From Strigops habroptila (lineage: Eukaryota > Chordata > Aves > Psittaciformes > Psittacidae), in assembly GCF_004027225.2 (NCBI RefSeq), contig NC_044283.2:36958207-37022206 (forward strand): a stretch of DNA of 64,000 nucleotides, given 5' to 3'. The position numbers and the translations under genes were made by a program. The notes beneath the pieces are model-generated. The model searched no databases, was not told the DNA's origin, and saw only the letters and a list, made by a program, of their open reading frames with translations. Shown piece by piece: positions 1 through 13,900 of this stretch. Each line of letters begins with the position of its first letter. Positions within the stretch are counted from its first letter, which is position 1.

Positions 1-3000
1 ACCACTGGCTTGCCCCTTGTCTCTAGGCATCATATCCTATGATTTAGTAAGTACAGAAGGTCAATTCCTGGCAAAAATGAACTTAAAAATGTAGTGGTAG
101 CTCATAACTTTGTATTTCTGTGCTTTGTATCTCAGCCATTTCATCTTAAAATACAGTTGGTAAATGCTATCAAGAGCATTTTTGTTCGAGACTCTAGTTT
201 GTCAGTCTGAAGCCAAAAAAGATGTATTTCCCACTTAATAACCCCTGTGGTTAGTATCAGAGTTCAGTGGAACTTGCAAAGGACAGTAATTGAATGGTTG
301 GTACTTGCTGAAGCAGATTCTCAAAATTACTTTGACCTGATTTGTACACTTCTTCAATGGTCTGGAAACACTGCAGAGGTGTGGATACATCCAGTTCAGA
401 CATCATGGAGTAGGAACTATCTCTTTACCATATCTCTGTCCCGTTCTTAAAACCTACCTTCAAAGTTTTTCAACCATCTTTACACTAAACACTATTGGGC
501 TGTGATACCTCAGCAAGGTTTATGTGGATGAACTTGAGTATGAGACACAGAAGCCGGTATAAAACTTGGGGCTCTGTTTGTACAGAGTACATAGGAGAAC
601 ACAGAATGGCATTAATGTATCCTGACAAAGACTACAGAGAAAACAACTTGGGCAGAGCACTATGCACAGGCATCATACAATTTTCTTGTCAAAGTTGGGG
701 CTTACACATTGTAAACTACCTCCCAAAGCAATTGCTTATTGGGAACAATAAGTGCTCCCAATACTGGGACTGAAAACATCACAGTGCTGCATGTGTTGAT
801 ATGCCCTCCAGATTTAGGTAATCCAAAATCGATGAGGATCCCATTTAAAAATTTTGGTAGGCATACTCAAACCACATGAAATAGATGTAGATGTTGTAAT
901 TTGCCATATTTCTAAAATAATATTTGTTGCTGGTTACCTTCCCTTCAACATTGAAAACTTTAAGTATGCTCATTTAACAATGTCAAGACAACTTTCAGAG
1001 TTGGGGGAAGCAAACAGTAACTTGCTGCATTTGTCCAACAAATTTATTATTGCTATGGATCACATTTATGAAGACATCATAAAGTTACAAGGACTTGTAA
1101 TAAAAAAGGCAGTTCCAACAATGTAAAGTGGTCCATTACATGTTCCATATGACAACTTTATTACTGTGGTGGACCAGTATAGCAATTACAACTAGGAAAT
1201 ATATTACACATAACTTGTTTTGAGACAGAAAGCTACAACAGGCCAAAATAATAGTGCAAGAACATATTATTCTGTGACATGTAATAATTATTTTGAGGTT
1301 ACAAAGTAAGAAAGTAACTTAGCAATCTGATAAAAAAAGTGGTAACAAAAGCAAATTTATCAATGGAAACACAACTATTACTGTTTAGTTACTATTGATG
1401 GCTGCATGGTTATTATAATTATCATCTGTACTTTTCCTCATTATAGATATTAATGCTCATCAACATATTGTCAAGGATGAAAGAGTGCTAAGCTAGGACG
1501 CACTGGTGTTGTACGCTATACATACTTAAAATGAAATGACAACCCATACCCAAGAGACTTTACAGTACAACTAAAAGAGAACACATAACACATGGGAAAA
1601 GATTGCTGCTAGGGAAGACATGAAACCAGAAAAACAATATGGGAAGCAGAGGTCTGGATAATTGTGTGATTTAAACATTACACATTTTGACAGACCTGAC
1701 ACTGATGCTGATTTTTTATGGAGGATTCAGGTAAGTATAACTAAGTAGCTTTGAAAATGAGAGAGGGCATAAGGGCCTTTCCTAGAAGATTTAAGAGGTG
1801 GGTGATGGAGACATTCGCCATGAATGTCCAGTGTAGTTCAGTGAATGGGAGAACATACGTATTGTAAGAAGCCATGAAAGGGATCCAAAGAGAAAAAAAA
1901 AGAGTACAGTGCTTCCACAAAACAGAAACCCACAACACAGGGTCATTTAAAAATATATTTTAATTAGAAACATGATGGATTCAAAATACTACGTGTCAAA
2001 AAAACCCTCCAAAAAACCTCAAAGAAACCACACTTAAGTTTCCATACCAAATGCTAATCGAATGGTTGATTCTTTTCACTAAGAAAATTATTCTCAGATT
2101 TGGTTTTTGTTAGTGTATGTTGATATTAGAAAGTGTAAGCAAAATCAAGATTAAAATGTAAACAAATTACAGATATAGCCACAATCCTTAATTAGATTTC
2201 AAAGCACATTTACGGAAAATTTGAGACAGCAAAAAGGAACCAGGCATGCATTTTTGTACAGATGGTGCTAGATAAGGTCACACAGATATAATTCAGGTCA
2301 GAATTTGGCCACTGTAGGAACAGACACTCTTGGTGAAAGAGGTGAATCTCCTCCTGTGTATTTCATTAATTATCCAGTGCCATTCAGTCACAGTGTTGTC
2401 TGTTATAGATCCTCTCAGTAATCCCTTGTCCACAGAACTATTTCTCTCGAATATTCTTTTAATATTATGCACTTGAACAAAAACGCTGTGGAAACAATGA
2501 TTTGATTTTTAGCTGCAGAGAAAAACGTCTACTGGTATCATGATTTATCTTAGCTACAGATAACAGTAAGTATTGGGGGAGGAACAGATTAAAGTACATT
2601 ATCACTGCCCATTTAGAAAGAACTGATATAAACCAACAGCTAATTCTTAGGAAAATACAAACAAGTTTTTAATTCAAAGACCAATTTTAAAATACTGATA
2701 TACAGAGACAGAAGGCAAATCAAGAGCCCAGATGGATGTAGCAGAACTGACTTGCAAAGTTGTCTTGGACAGATACTGCTCAAATTCTGCTCAGCTTTCA
2801 GCATGTAAAAACAGTTCTATCAACCTTTCTGTTGATTTTACACACTGTATCTGAGAGTAGTCTTTGCTTTGTGAGTTTTTTCACAGTTACCATTAAAATA
2901 TGATATTTAATAACATAGCATACAGTAAAGCATGGATTCATTATTGCATTTATATCTAGCTGGAAGTCATTCACATTTGAATGCCAGTTAGAACGCACAT

Positions 3001-4440
3001 CACAAAAATCAAAACAACTGAGTTTCTACATGGGCCTCAAAGCATTATGTTATGCTGTTTCAAGTTGTACAAAATATTCTCTCTACAGCGGTGCAGGCTC
3101 AGCCTGCAGATGCAACCATCACAGTCAATACTTTTATTTGAATGACATCCACATCAAAGTGCTTTTCTTTCATAATGGTCCATTTTATCTTTCTGAAAGA
3201 AAACAATATTTGAAAAATATTGTTAATATATCCATTTTAGGAACATGCTTGATTATATTTTTCTTTTCACTTACGAATTTTCTTTTCAGTAATGAATTAC
3301 TTCCCTGAAAATATTTTCCTCTGTTTTGCTTCCTTTAACATTAACTCGGATCTGTATTTTGGCCCTTTTTCATTCCTGAACTGCTTTACACAGAAATACG
3401 TGACAGAAATAAGAACAGTAATATCAGATATAAATCAGCTAACAGTATTTACCTGAGTAAAGGTTTCTGTAGACTACTTGCAGCTTTGATTTTGGGAACT
3501 GGCCGGAAACCAAGGCCACGCTATTACTAAAGTCAAAACCAATATTGCATTTTATTATTTTGTTACTTTGGTAATAAAGGATAACACATTTCTTTTGTGA
3601 CAACTATTGAATTCCAAAGTCTGTGGATCATTTTGCTATAATAAAAATAATATCGCTTCAGGCCTTTTAAATCAGCTTAAGTACGCTTACAGTTTATGCA
3701 TGCCTACAAGCTTGAGCTTGTCACACGTAAGGTTCAAGTGTCTCTTTTTAATATAAATACAAGACCAATGACACCACTGGTGAAGCGTAATTGAGTTTGG
3801 CCCATTACATATCAGAAAGCAGTAATGAGAATGAGCCGAAAAAAGTAAGAAACAAACAAAAAGCAGTATATTTTATATCTTTTTCTTCTGGTAGAAGCAG
3901 AAATCACCTTTTTTTACGTTGTTCAAAAGTAATGCAGCTGGTTGATGGCCAGTAACTGAACATAACCAGCCCTGAGCACAAATTGCATTACGCTGACAGC
4001 AGGCAAGCCTACGGACCTGACAATGTCAGACTGCTATGGCAACATGTCAAATGGCTTTAAAATATTGCTAATGGTTTATAATGAAAAGCTTGAACAGCAG
4101 GGACAGAATTAAGAAATTACTTGTTATGTTTTATGATTTCTATAAAGCAAAGCTTTTTACAGATTGTTCTGTAAGCTATTCACTACAGGAGATCCCAAAA
4201 TGCCCTTCGCAGAAACACCTCTGTGCCATTGGGACACTTTTGACAAACTCATGTGTAAGCAAGGCGCACGCTGTGTGTGGATCTCATGAGCAAACATGGA
4301 AATTGTTTTTGACCATGCTTTACCACCCTCACTCTGCAGCCCTGCTGCCACAGGGTCTGTGCTGGCACTCACCGCTCAGCCCCAGCACCAGGCACCACCA
4401 CAGCCAACTCTTACACCCCAGCATGTCACTTCACCACTGT
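1..4440. other. Intergenic DNA upstream of AGA, with a possible decayed coding relic in 1-1950
   Basis: No intact gene was found. The first 1.95 kb contains several open stretches in different frames on the + strand (247-450, 495-773, 854-1126). Their predicted peptides look protein-like, and the one at 854-1126 has a helical, heptad-like stretch (RQLSELGEANSNLLHL). Internal stops and frame changes separate them. The rest, to 4440, is AT-rich and shows no recognisable gene or repeat family. Confidence 0.35.
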
Positions 4441-4450
4441 GACCACACAC

Positions 4451-4520
4451 ACACAGACACACACAGACACACACAGACACACACAGACACACACAGACAC
4501 ACACAGACACACACAGACAC
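4451..4520. repeat. Tandem repeat, 10-bp unit ACACAGACAC, 7 perfect copies
   Basis: Seven identical 10-base units lie end to end, with shorter CA-rich sequence just before them. The array ends about 280 bp upstream of the AGA start codon and just outside the CpG island. Reading frames through it are artefacts of the repeat. Confidence 0.95.
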
Positions 4521-4730
4521 ATTTTAATCTGCGCTGGGCCTTGGCCTTAGCCGGGAGGCATTTAGGCTTTTCCTTGACACAAAGCCGTCCCTCGAGCGGC
4601 CCGGCCACCCTCTGCGCACGGGGCAGCACGCAGCCCCTGCCGGGAAACATCACTCCCCTGTGGCGGGCAGCGCCCTCCACCGCGGCCACTAACCACCACC
4701 GAACGTACCGCTGCGCCGCGGCGGCCCGGG

Positions 4731-4741
4731 TGCGCATGCGC
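4731..4741. promoter_or_regulatory. NRF1-like palindrome TGCGCATGCGC
   Basis: The 11-base stretch matches the NRF1 consensus (YGCGCAYGCGCR) at all but the last position. It lies about 60 bp upstream of the AGA start codon inside the CpG island, where functional NRF1 sites typically sit near transcription starts. Binding is inferred from sequence only. Confidence 0.6.
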
Positions 4742-4799
4742 GGCCGCCGCCCGCTTCGTGGCGCCGCGGTGGGGGTGGGCCGGGGGCCGCGCCGGGGCC

Positions 4800-4953
4800 A
4801 TGGCGGCGGCGGCGGCGGGGTGTAGCGGCGTCCGGCGGTGGATAGTTGTCGCTCACCTCCTGCTCGTCGCGTTGCAGCCGGCGGGCGCTGCCTCGGCTGC
4901 CGCCCTGCCTGTAGTCATCAACACCTGGGCGTTTAGGAAGGCCGCAGAGACAG
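4800..4953 (+). CDS. AGA: AGA coding exon 1: signal peptide and start of alpha chain
   Basis: This exon encodes residues 1-51 plus one base of codon 52. It starts at ATG 4800 and ends before the donor GTGTCC at 4954. The signal peptide is followed by [10 protein letters not shown], the start of the mature alpha subunit. The human glycosylated Asn38 (NAT sequon after WPFK) is absent here, where the sequence reads FRKAAET. GC content is very high because the exon lies in a CpG island. An in-frame GTG at 4758 has no support as a start. Confidence 0.95.
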
Positions 4954-7900
4954 GTGTCCCGGCGGGGGGCCGGGTGGGGCGGGGTGTCCCGGCCTGCTGA
5001 GGGGCTGCCGGGGGCTCTGCTTGTTGGCTTAGAAGTCTCTTAGGCGTGACCGCGCTTACGTGTGGCAAAAAGTGGGCTGTGACCCGGCTTCCGTTACCCG
5101 GCTCCGGCTGCGGAGGGCCTGGCTCGCCTCCTACCCGCCCCCCTCATGGGGCAGAGCGAGCCCTGGTACCGCAGGGAAGCTGCGTGAAGTACCTCTCTGC
5201 CCGCTTGGGGAGGGCCTGCGGCGGGGCTCGGGGCGTCGTAGTACCTTCCTGTGGGAAGGGGCCAGGCCCCTGAGCTGCCTGTGCGTTGGTGGTGCTCTGT
5301 GGCTGAGCACTGGTGTTGCCTGACAGCCTGCAAGCAAATGGTTTAGCTTTCAAGGTTGGGAATAGTGCATTTAAAATAAAAGGGAAGCCGAGAGGGTTAT
5401 GAACTGTGGAAAAGCTAGGCTAAAAACGTTCTTTTGCTAATAATATGTTTTTAATGGTACCCTTCTGAGATTCATTCTTGCCCCAAACATTTAGACAGTT
5501 ATGAATATTGTATTTTTGGAGCTCTGTATTGTTTTGTGATGTGTTATTGACAGTCAAAGCAGGTTTTGCTATGGCAACATAAACTAGTTGTGGACATTGA
5601 TTTTAGAAGACTGGTAGGTTATTTTACTGTTGTTGAGTTGCAAATAATCACATATTACAGAAGCTTTGCTAGTGAAATGGGTTACATGTAAAGCCTTATA
5701 TAGGTCAGAAGTGAAATGCAGTCATGAAAACTGCAAGGCGCTTGCTTTGTAGCTTTTGAAAGCTGATGTTAAGGCTACTCACACCAATAAAGGTAGTAGG
5801 ACTTGGAGCAGTACTCCTTACTGGAGTTTATAATAAAGGCGCATGTGGAGTTGGATGCTAGGTGTCTTTTTCCTTGGTGCAGATGGTTTTATGCAGTTGC
5901 ATGCAGCATTTGTAAAGATGAGGCTTCTTGAGATGGTTGAGACAGTGTAATTGCTTACTTCTGCCAGAAAGAGCTGGGCTGTATGTTTCTCCTGCCACCC
6001 CTTGTGCTGGGTCTGGCAGATGATGGAGCACCAGAGCCAGCACAAAGAGGAGGAAGCAGGATTGCAACTCGCAGTGGCAGCAAGCTCGGCATCTTGGAAA
6101 ATCTTGCCTGAGGTCCAACCTTGTGAAATGTCATATGTGCCAGACCTTCAGGCCCAGCTTACTCAAGTCGTGTTGTTTGGCATGTCTGTAATGTCTTATG
6201 AAACAGCACCATGACCTAGATCCTAAAGAGCAAAAGACTAAAGGTTGAACAGGAGAACGTGGAGACTGTAATTTCTTGATATTGTTTCCACTTTCTTTTT
6301 GTTCTTACGTAGTTACTAATACAGCTTTAGATCATTTAGATCACTGTATGGTTTAGATCCTTTTATTCTGCAGCTGGACACTTTGTATTCTCATATGAAG
6401 CTTTTGAGGGCTGCTTGTCATAACTTTTGCTTTTGACATAAAAGTTTTGCTTCCCCCTTTCTCTTCTTCCCTCCCCTCCTCCCCTCCCCCCCCCCGAGGG
6501 CTTTAAATAAGCAGTGATAAAGCAATGGTTGATTCTTAGCAAAGAAGGAGGTTATTTAATGTATAGAAGTTGTGATGATAGTAAAGACCTTCCCAGTCAG
6601 AAAAAAAAAAAGCTCAATTTCTCAGTCAGAAACACTAATCTAATATGCAAGAATAGTATTTAGAAAAGTAATGCTTTATAATCTTTTGAATATATTAATA
6701 TTTTAACTTTATTTCACCTATAAGTTATAATTTACTTGCTTTACCCACTTATATGGTGCATCTTCATCATGTCCATCTTTAAAACATTCTTTAAAGCAGT
6801 AGTGGAGACATTTCACTAGTGTCTATTAATTGTTTGTGTTGATTACAGCTTGGGGAGTATTGCAGTTGGGAGGTTCTGAGCTGGATGCAGTTGAGAGAGG
6901 CTGTGGTCAGTGTGAGATCGACCAATGCGATGGGAGTGTGGGATATGGAGGAAGCCCAGATGAAAGTGGAGAAACAACACTGGATGCAATGATTATGAAT
7001 GGGTAAGAAAACTACATGGAGAAGAGAATGATTCCAGTAGTGTTTAGCATATTTTAATGTAAGATCTGTTGTTACAGAGATCTTGCTGATTTAGGGTTAA
7101 CTATAGGACCAAGTTATATGTAAACTTGTGGAGGTAGGGAAAATAATTAGTGGAAGAGTAGCTAGCATGTTTGTTGCTGAATCTTTGTGTAGTGCAGTAA
7201 TCTAGCTCTAGATATAGCACTCGCAAAGCAGATGGTTGGTAGCATTGTAAGCTTTCCCTTTACCTTCTTTCCATAAATATTTCACTTCTGGAGCAATTGT
7301 ATTCTGTACTTTATTTACCATTTAAAGCTGTCCTGATTAAAAAGTAATTGCAAGTGTGTAGTTCTTGTTTATGTAATAAAATAGTTATTCTACTGAAAGT
7401 ATTACTGTGGGCTGAGTTACTGTTTGTTGAGCCTCATCCCCATGCCTGTGAAGGAAAACAATATAGGGACAGAGTTTTTCCCACAAGTGATGTAGTTTGT
7501 CTGCTACTAGACTAGTGATGTCATCTGTCTATGGCATAGAACAATTAAAGCAGTATGTTAAAAGAGCAAGCTTTCTAATTCAGATGAGAACAGATTTTGT
7601 CTGATAAAAATGTGCAATTATTCTTGTATTTTTAAGAAGTTTTAAATATTTTTTGTTTACAGCAACACTATGGAAGTTGGAGCAGTTGCAGATCTCAGAT
7701 ATGTTAAAAATGCAATCAGTGTGGCACGAAAAGTCATGGAATACACTAAGCATACGTTATTAGTGGGAGAGTCAGGTAATTATCCCTTCAACTCTTTCCA
7801 AGACATACCTTTTTCTTATAACACTTCCTGCCAAAATTGCTGTATATTACTCTTGGTAATATAGGAGGAAGGATTCCCTGACAATCGAATGAGTATTCAA

Positions 7901-10900
7901 ATAATTCAGAAGTGTTTACTCTCTTATTACACGTGTATGAATTAAGTTGTTGTTCACTGTTTGGACATGAAAAGAAAAACACGATTTTGTGGTCTTTCCA
8001 CCAATTTAATTGCAAACGTTAACTTGTAATCCCAAGGCTTTGCTAATACCACTGATATCAAAGGTATCAAAGATGATTTGATACAAGGCACTATAGCAGC
8101 TGTCAGATGTAAACATTTAATTTAAAAACATGAAGCAACTTTTTCTAAGGAATGACAGACTTAATAGACTGTAGAGTTAGATTTTACTATTTTAGTATGT
8201 ATTCAGCATGACTTTTATTTCATAGTTTAAAAATATAAGAGAATTTGAATGTAAAAAACTGCATTAGGGACTGGACTCCTAGGCATAACAAAAGAGCGAC
8301 AGCAAACTGGAGGAGTAGTTGAGCTTTTCAAATATGAGCTGCTGCTGTTAGAATAATACTGGTTTCAAAAAGATGTACATTCCAGGGAGGTATGTGAGTA
8401 CTGAACAGAAGGTTACTTGGCTCATGGTTAAGGACTTTTAAAATGTATTTGCCTGCTCAGAAAGAAATGCGATCAGTGTGAAACTGGCATCTGAGCATTA
8501 AGGGTAAGTGCTTTGAAACTGCTAAGAGAAGATTAAAGATTCTTGAGGGAATTAACATGTGCAGAATGATAGAGAAATAAGTGCAACAGTAGTTTTTTGA
8601 TGGAGTGAAATAGGGCAACAGAGGGAGGTGAAGACAATGTTTGACAGGAGGACTGAAAAGAGAGATTGAGATTTGCAGATTGTATTTAATTTGAGCAGTT
8701 GGCCATGACTAGGTTACAAGTGGCTTTGGTAAGAGAGATATGATAGATGATGCTGAAAAAGAAATTGGTCAGGTGTTAGAGGAGGAAGAAATGCTCGTCA
8801 TACTCCTTTCCCCCTTACACCCTCAGCAAGTTTGCCAACAACATGGAGCTGTGTGGTGTGGTTGACATGCTGGAGGGAAGGGATGCCATCCAGAGGAATC
8901 TTGACAGTCTTGAGAGGTGGGCCAACACAGACTTTATGAAGTTCAAGGCCAAGTGCAAGGTCCTACACTTGGGTCGGGGCAATCCCAAGCATAAAGACAG
9001 GCTGGGTGGGGACTGGATTGAGAGCAGCCCTGATGAGAAGAACTGGAGGTGTTGGTTGACTAAAAGGTCAACATGAGCCAGCAGTGTGTGCTCACAGCCC
9101 AGAAGGCCAACCGTATCCTGAGCTGCATCAAAAGGAGTGTGGTCAGTAGGTCGAGGGAGGTAATTGTCCCTCTCTACTCTGCTCTTATGAGACCCACCTG
9201 CAGTACTGCATTCAGCTCTGCGGCCAGCAACGCAAGAGGGACATGGACCTGCTTGAGCGAGTCCAGAGGGGGCTACAGAGATGCTCAGAGGGCTGGAGCA
9301 CCTCTCTGATGGAGACAAGTTGGGGTTGTTCAGCCTGGAGAAGAGAAGGCTCCAGGGAGACCTTATAGCATCCTTCCAATACCTAAGGGATGCCTACAGG
9401 AAATCTGGAGAGGGATGTTTTACAAGGGCATGTAATGGCAGGACAACTACTTTAAAAACAAGTAGTTTTTAAACTGAAGGAAGGTAGATTTAGATTAGGC
9501 TTTAGCAAGAAATTCTTTCCTATAAGGGTGGTGAGACAGTAGGACAGGTTGCCCAGTGAAACTGGATGCCCCATCCCTGGAAGTGTTCAAGGCCAGGTTG
9601 GATGGGGCAAAAATGTTAGTGAATGAATCAAAGCAGTGAGAAGTAAGAAAAAGTAGTATTTTGAAAGCACATATTTTCTGTAGAAATAAGAACTTGGGTA
9701 AAGAAAACTACAGTTGTCTTTGCCAAGCAAAAATTGATGAAGAGAAAATGGAGCTATAGCTTCAGAAGAATACATCTCTCAGCATGTGAGAAATGAAAAT
9801 GTTCACGTTTTCACCAGAAAAGCTAGCTAGAATAGTAAATCCTTTTAATATAAATGTAGATAATCTCTGCAGGCTTTCTTTATTCAAGATGCAAAATTGC
9901 TGAGGTTATTCTTTACTTTTTCTCCCAATAACTAAACTACACTTTTATTTGAATATATTTAATGATATAATCTGGGAAAGTCTGCCCATTTCCTAAAATT
10001 TAATTTCTATGAATAGTTGACACTGGAGAGGAGGAGGCAAGCTGTGGCACACATTCATTTTGTTTAGTTGATCATTTTTAAATGTGTGACACGTACCTTG
10101 TTTCTGGCAGTAAAATTTTACTGCCAGAAACATGAAATTTTCATTTTCAGTGTTAAAATACTGACGGCATCTGTTAGAGTGCCATGACACCTGAATAGTC
10201 TTCACAGTTCTGTTTACCTTGACTCAAAAAAATGAAGTTTAGGCATCTTAAAACCTTTGGTACATAGAGAACTTAAGGAAGGCAATGCATTACAGAATCG
10301 TAGAATGGTTGACGTTGGCGGGGACTTGAGGTCTTCTGGTCCAACCTCCCTGCTCAAGAAGGGCCACCTAGTGCTTGTTGCCCAGAGCCATGTCCAGATG
10401 GCTTTTGAATATCTCCAGAGATGGACACTCCACAACCTCTGGGCAACTTTGTCACCCTCAGAGCGTAGAAGTGTGTCCTGCTGTTCAGAGGGAGCTTCTC
10501 ATGTTTCAGTTTGTGCCCATTGCCTCTTTTCCTGTCACTGAGCACCACCAAAAAGAGCCTGGCTTGATCTTCTTTACACACTCCCTTCATATATTTTTAT
10601 ACGCTGATGAGATCCCCCTGAACCTTCTCTTCTCCAGGCTGAAGAGTCCCAGCTTCAGCCACTCCTTCTAGTTTTGTATCATCCGCAAAATTTGGTGAGG
10701 ATGCGTGCCCCATCGTCCAGGTCATACTGAAGATACTGAACAGTACTGGACCCTGTATTGATCCCAGTGGTACACTGCTAGTTACTGGCTCTAACTAGAC
10801 TTCATACTACTGATCACCAAGCACCCTCTAAGCTCAGCCCTTCATCCAGTTTTCAGTCCACCTCACTGTCTGCTCATCCAGGCCATACTTCATCAACTTC

Positions 10901-13900
10901 TCTTTGAGGATCTTGTGAGAGACAGTGTCAAAAGCCTTTTATATGGAAGTTTAAGGTTGACAATATCCACTGCTCTCCTTTCATATACCAAACCAGTTGT
11001 TTCATCATAGAAGGTTATCAGGCTGATCAACCATGACTTCCCTTTTGTGAAGCCATGCTGACAACTCGCAGTCACCTTGTCCTTCATGTGCTCGGAAATG
11101 GTGTCCAGAGTTAGTTGTTCCATCATCCTCTCAATAATCAATGTGAGGCTGACCAGCGTGTAGTTTCCTGGGTTCTGCTTCTTAGCCGTGGTGTAGCTTT
11201 TGTTGAACAGATACAGATAACCACACTGATCAGAGTGGCACTGTTAAAAGAACTGCTTTCTCTGTTCATTGCCTAATTTCTTTAGGACAGGTCTTAGAAA
11301 ATTAGCAATAAAAGCCATGTATACGCACTGAGTCTAGCAAGGGACATTTAATGCAGAATGATTACAAGTGAGGAAACAGAATTAGTTTGGTTATCATGTG
11401 CCAAGAAATTTTCAGGTTTGTCTCCAACAGATAGGAAAGTTTCATAATCACGGTGTGCCTGACCCTTTGCCTTTTTCTCCTAGCAATACTTAGACCAATA
11501 ATCCAAGTAAACAGTTGAGAGAGTAAAGATGACCAATTCTGCTTCCTGGAATAGAAACAAGGCTTTAGAAGTCATGAAAGAATGACTGACAAACATGCAC
11601 AATTTTACCTAAGAACAACCTCCAAAACAAAAAACAAACAAAAAACAATTAAAACCACCAAACCTGCCTGTTTTGCTTAATTGAAACTGTCAGTTTTCTT
11701 TGAGTGCAAAGAGGATTTAACTGTCTCAGTTTTAAAGAAAACATAGAAAAGCTGTCCAGAAATAATTGAAGGCTTTTCTGAATTCTTGAACTGGAGAAGC
11801 TCGTTCAGCTTCTCCAGTGTTATAGTGACATTATTATCAAGGATTAGTAATACAAATTCAAGCATCTGAGTCTAGCAACAGTATCTCTTACGGGGTAATA
11901 TCAAATGTATCTACAACTAAAAGATGAAAGAGTAGTTGGTCTTTTTTTCTTTTCCCTTTGCCTAATGAGAAAAGCCATTCTTAGAAGTGCAGCATTCTTT
12001 CATTGCTTGTGTTGGTATTTATTTTCCTCCCTTGACACATACTGTATTAATTTTCAAAACAAGGAAGCAGTCACTTTTCAAACTGCAAGGAAGAAGTGTA
12101 ATATGTAATATGTAAGCTGGTGGATTGATTTCTGCGAGTATCAGTGTTTTGGTGGTAAACGTGCCACTGTTACTTGTCATAGAAGACTAGCTTTTTAAAG
12201 AAAATATACTGTTATTTGTATAATACACTTAAATATTTCTGTGACACGCACAGCCCAGACCACTCTTGCTTCAGGTTATTTGTGTTCAGTTGACTAACAG
12301 AGTTGAATCTGTTTCTCTTTCAATGGTAAAACTTACATATGTTAACATAGTTACAGTGAATTGAGGAAATTTGATATTGCCAGTGAAGGGAGGGTTTGCT
12401 GCTGCAGTTATACATCACTGTAATGGCTGATACTGCTGCCTGAAGACATATTTCTCATCTCTGTGAAGGATATAGAATTTCTTGATTTCTAGATAACATT
12501 ACATGAATGCATTATCATAAAATATATAACAATATGAATAAATTAATTGTTTTGGCTTTGTTGTTGCTTTTCAAGCCTCCCTGTTTGCTGTAAGAATGGG
12601 GTTTCCATATGAAGATTTAACTACCCAAAAATCTCTTCTGGTGTATTCAGAGTGGCTTAATCAAAGCTGTCAGCCAAACTACTGGAAGGTAAAATGTGGT
12701 GGTGGTGATAGTGGGGTTTAGAAAGTCAGTAGTGCAGCATTGTCTCTTTCAGCTTATATTGAAGTTGTGCTTTACGTGTGAAGAAAAAAGAAGTTTTGCA
12801 TGTTAAACGAACAAACTTGGAATTACCAAGCGTTTGGTGGACTCAGCAAGAGTATGTGTCTAGCTCTTATTTCTTGGATCCTGCTGGTTTTGACCTTGCG
12901 GAGTGTATATTTTTTTGATGCATTTATAAATTTTTATAAGAAAATCTTATGGTAGCAATTAAGGTCCTTAAAAAGTTAGAGCGGCTTTATGCAGACCTGT
13001 GAACACATCACATTAATGCAGATGTCTGTTAAACTTGTCTGTTGTGGGATTTTTTTGTTTGTTTGTTTTTGGATTAGTGTTACAGATTTCTACATGTTTG
13101 TATGGTGTCTTGTTTCTTGGCTATTAAATGCTGCATTGCTGAACCATTTTAATTCAATACATATTCTGTTTTTCAGTTGGGAAAATATCTTGACTATGAT
13201 ACTGACTTGACAATAATGTCTTGACGTTAGTAAAACAAGTTCAGTTCATCTGGCTGGCTTTTAACTCAAAAATTTTCTTTGTTTTGATGAAGTGAGCTTT
13301 TTTTTTTTTTTGATCAGTCGATTGAGTAGAGGAGAATCTGTAATTTTAACATAACTTTCTAGTAAGAAAAACTTTTTACTGCATAATACCAGAAGTCATT
13401 CTTTATTCTTTAAGCAAATCAGTTTCTGGTATTTCAGTACAGCTGTGTAATGTAAGTATTGAGCATTTGTTACCTGTGTGGTAGATTATAGGTATTGATT
13501 GTGGTATTTTTAAATTTATGTGTAGTGAAGCAGAATGTATTATTCATGCAAATCACAAAATATTTACAGAATGTGATACCAGACTCTTCAAAATCCTGTG
13601 GACCATACAAACGGCCTGAAAAAGTAACTTATAAAGAAGAACACATCTCACAAAGAAGTTTTCATAATCATGATACTATTGGTAACAACTTTTGGTAACT
13701 CTGATGCTGATATATTTTTTCTTCCTCATTCCTCCACCTTAGCTTTTGTTCAATGCCCTACTGCTTTTCCCTCAGATACCTTGGCATAATTGCTTGGGCA
13801 GCTATGAATGCTTAGAAAACTGATCAAGATTAAAAATATTTATCTTGATTATGGTTAACTTAAGTCTCCCCTGTAGCTGTCATACCAACTTAAAAGGCTT

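Larger units (their letters stand above)
4560..5330 (+). promoter_or_regulatory. AGA: CpG-island promoter of AGA
   Basis: The sequence changes sharply from AT-rich to CpG-dense DNA around 4560 and returns to AT-rich near 5330. The island spans AGA exon 1 and the start of intron 1. No TATA box is seen near the start codon, which fits a housekeeping lysosomal gene. An upstream ATG at 4735 opens a frame that closes near 4825 and overlaps the AGA start out of frame. It matters only if transcription begins upstream of it. Confidence 0.85.
7776..12575 (+). other. AGA: AGA intron 3 (4.8 kb) with two CR1 fragments
   Basis: This is the largest AGA intron. It contains CR1 fragments at about 8813-9606 (+) and 10291-11215 (-), annotated separately. 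The remaining sequence is AT-rich with no further recognisable feature. Confidence 0.85.

Noticed and set aside
4426-4825. Open frames with HTQTHTDTHR-type or VCVCVC-type repeats on both strands
   Set aside because: They are translations of the CA-rich tandem repeat and of the CpG island; no splice or start-site support.
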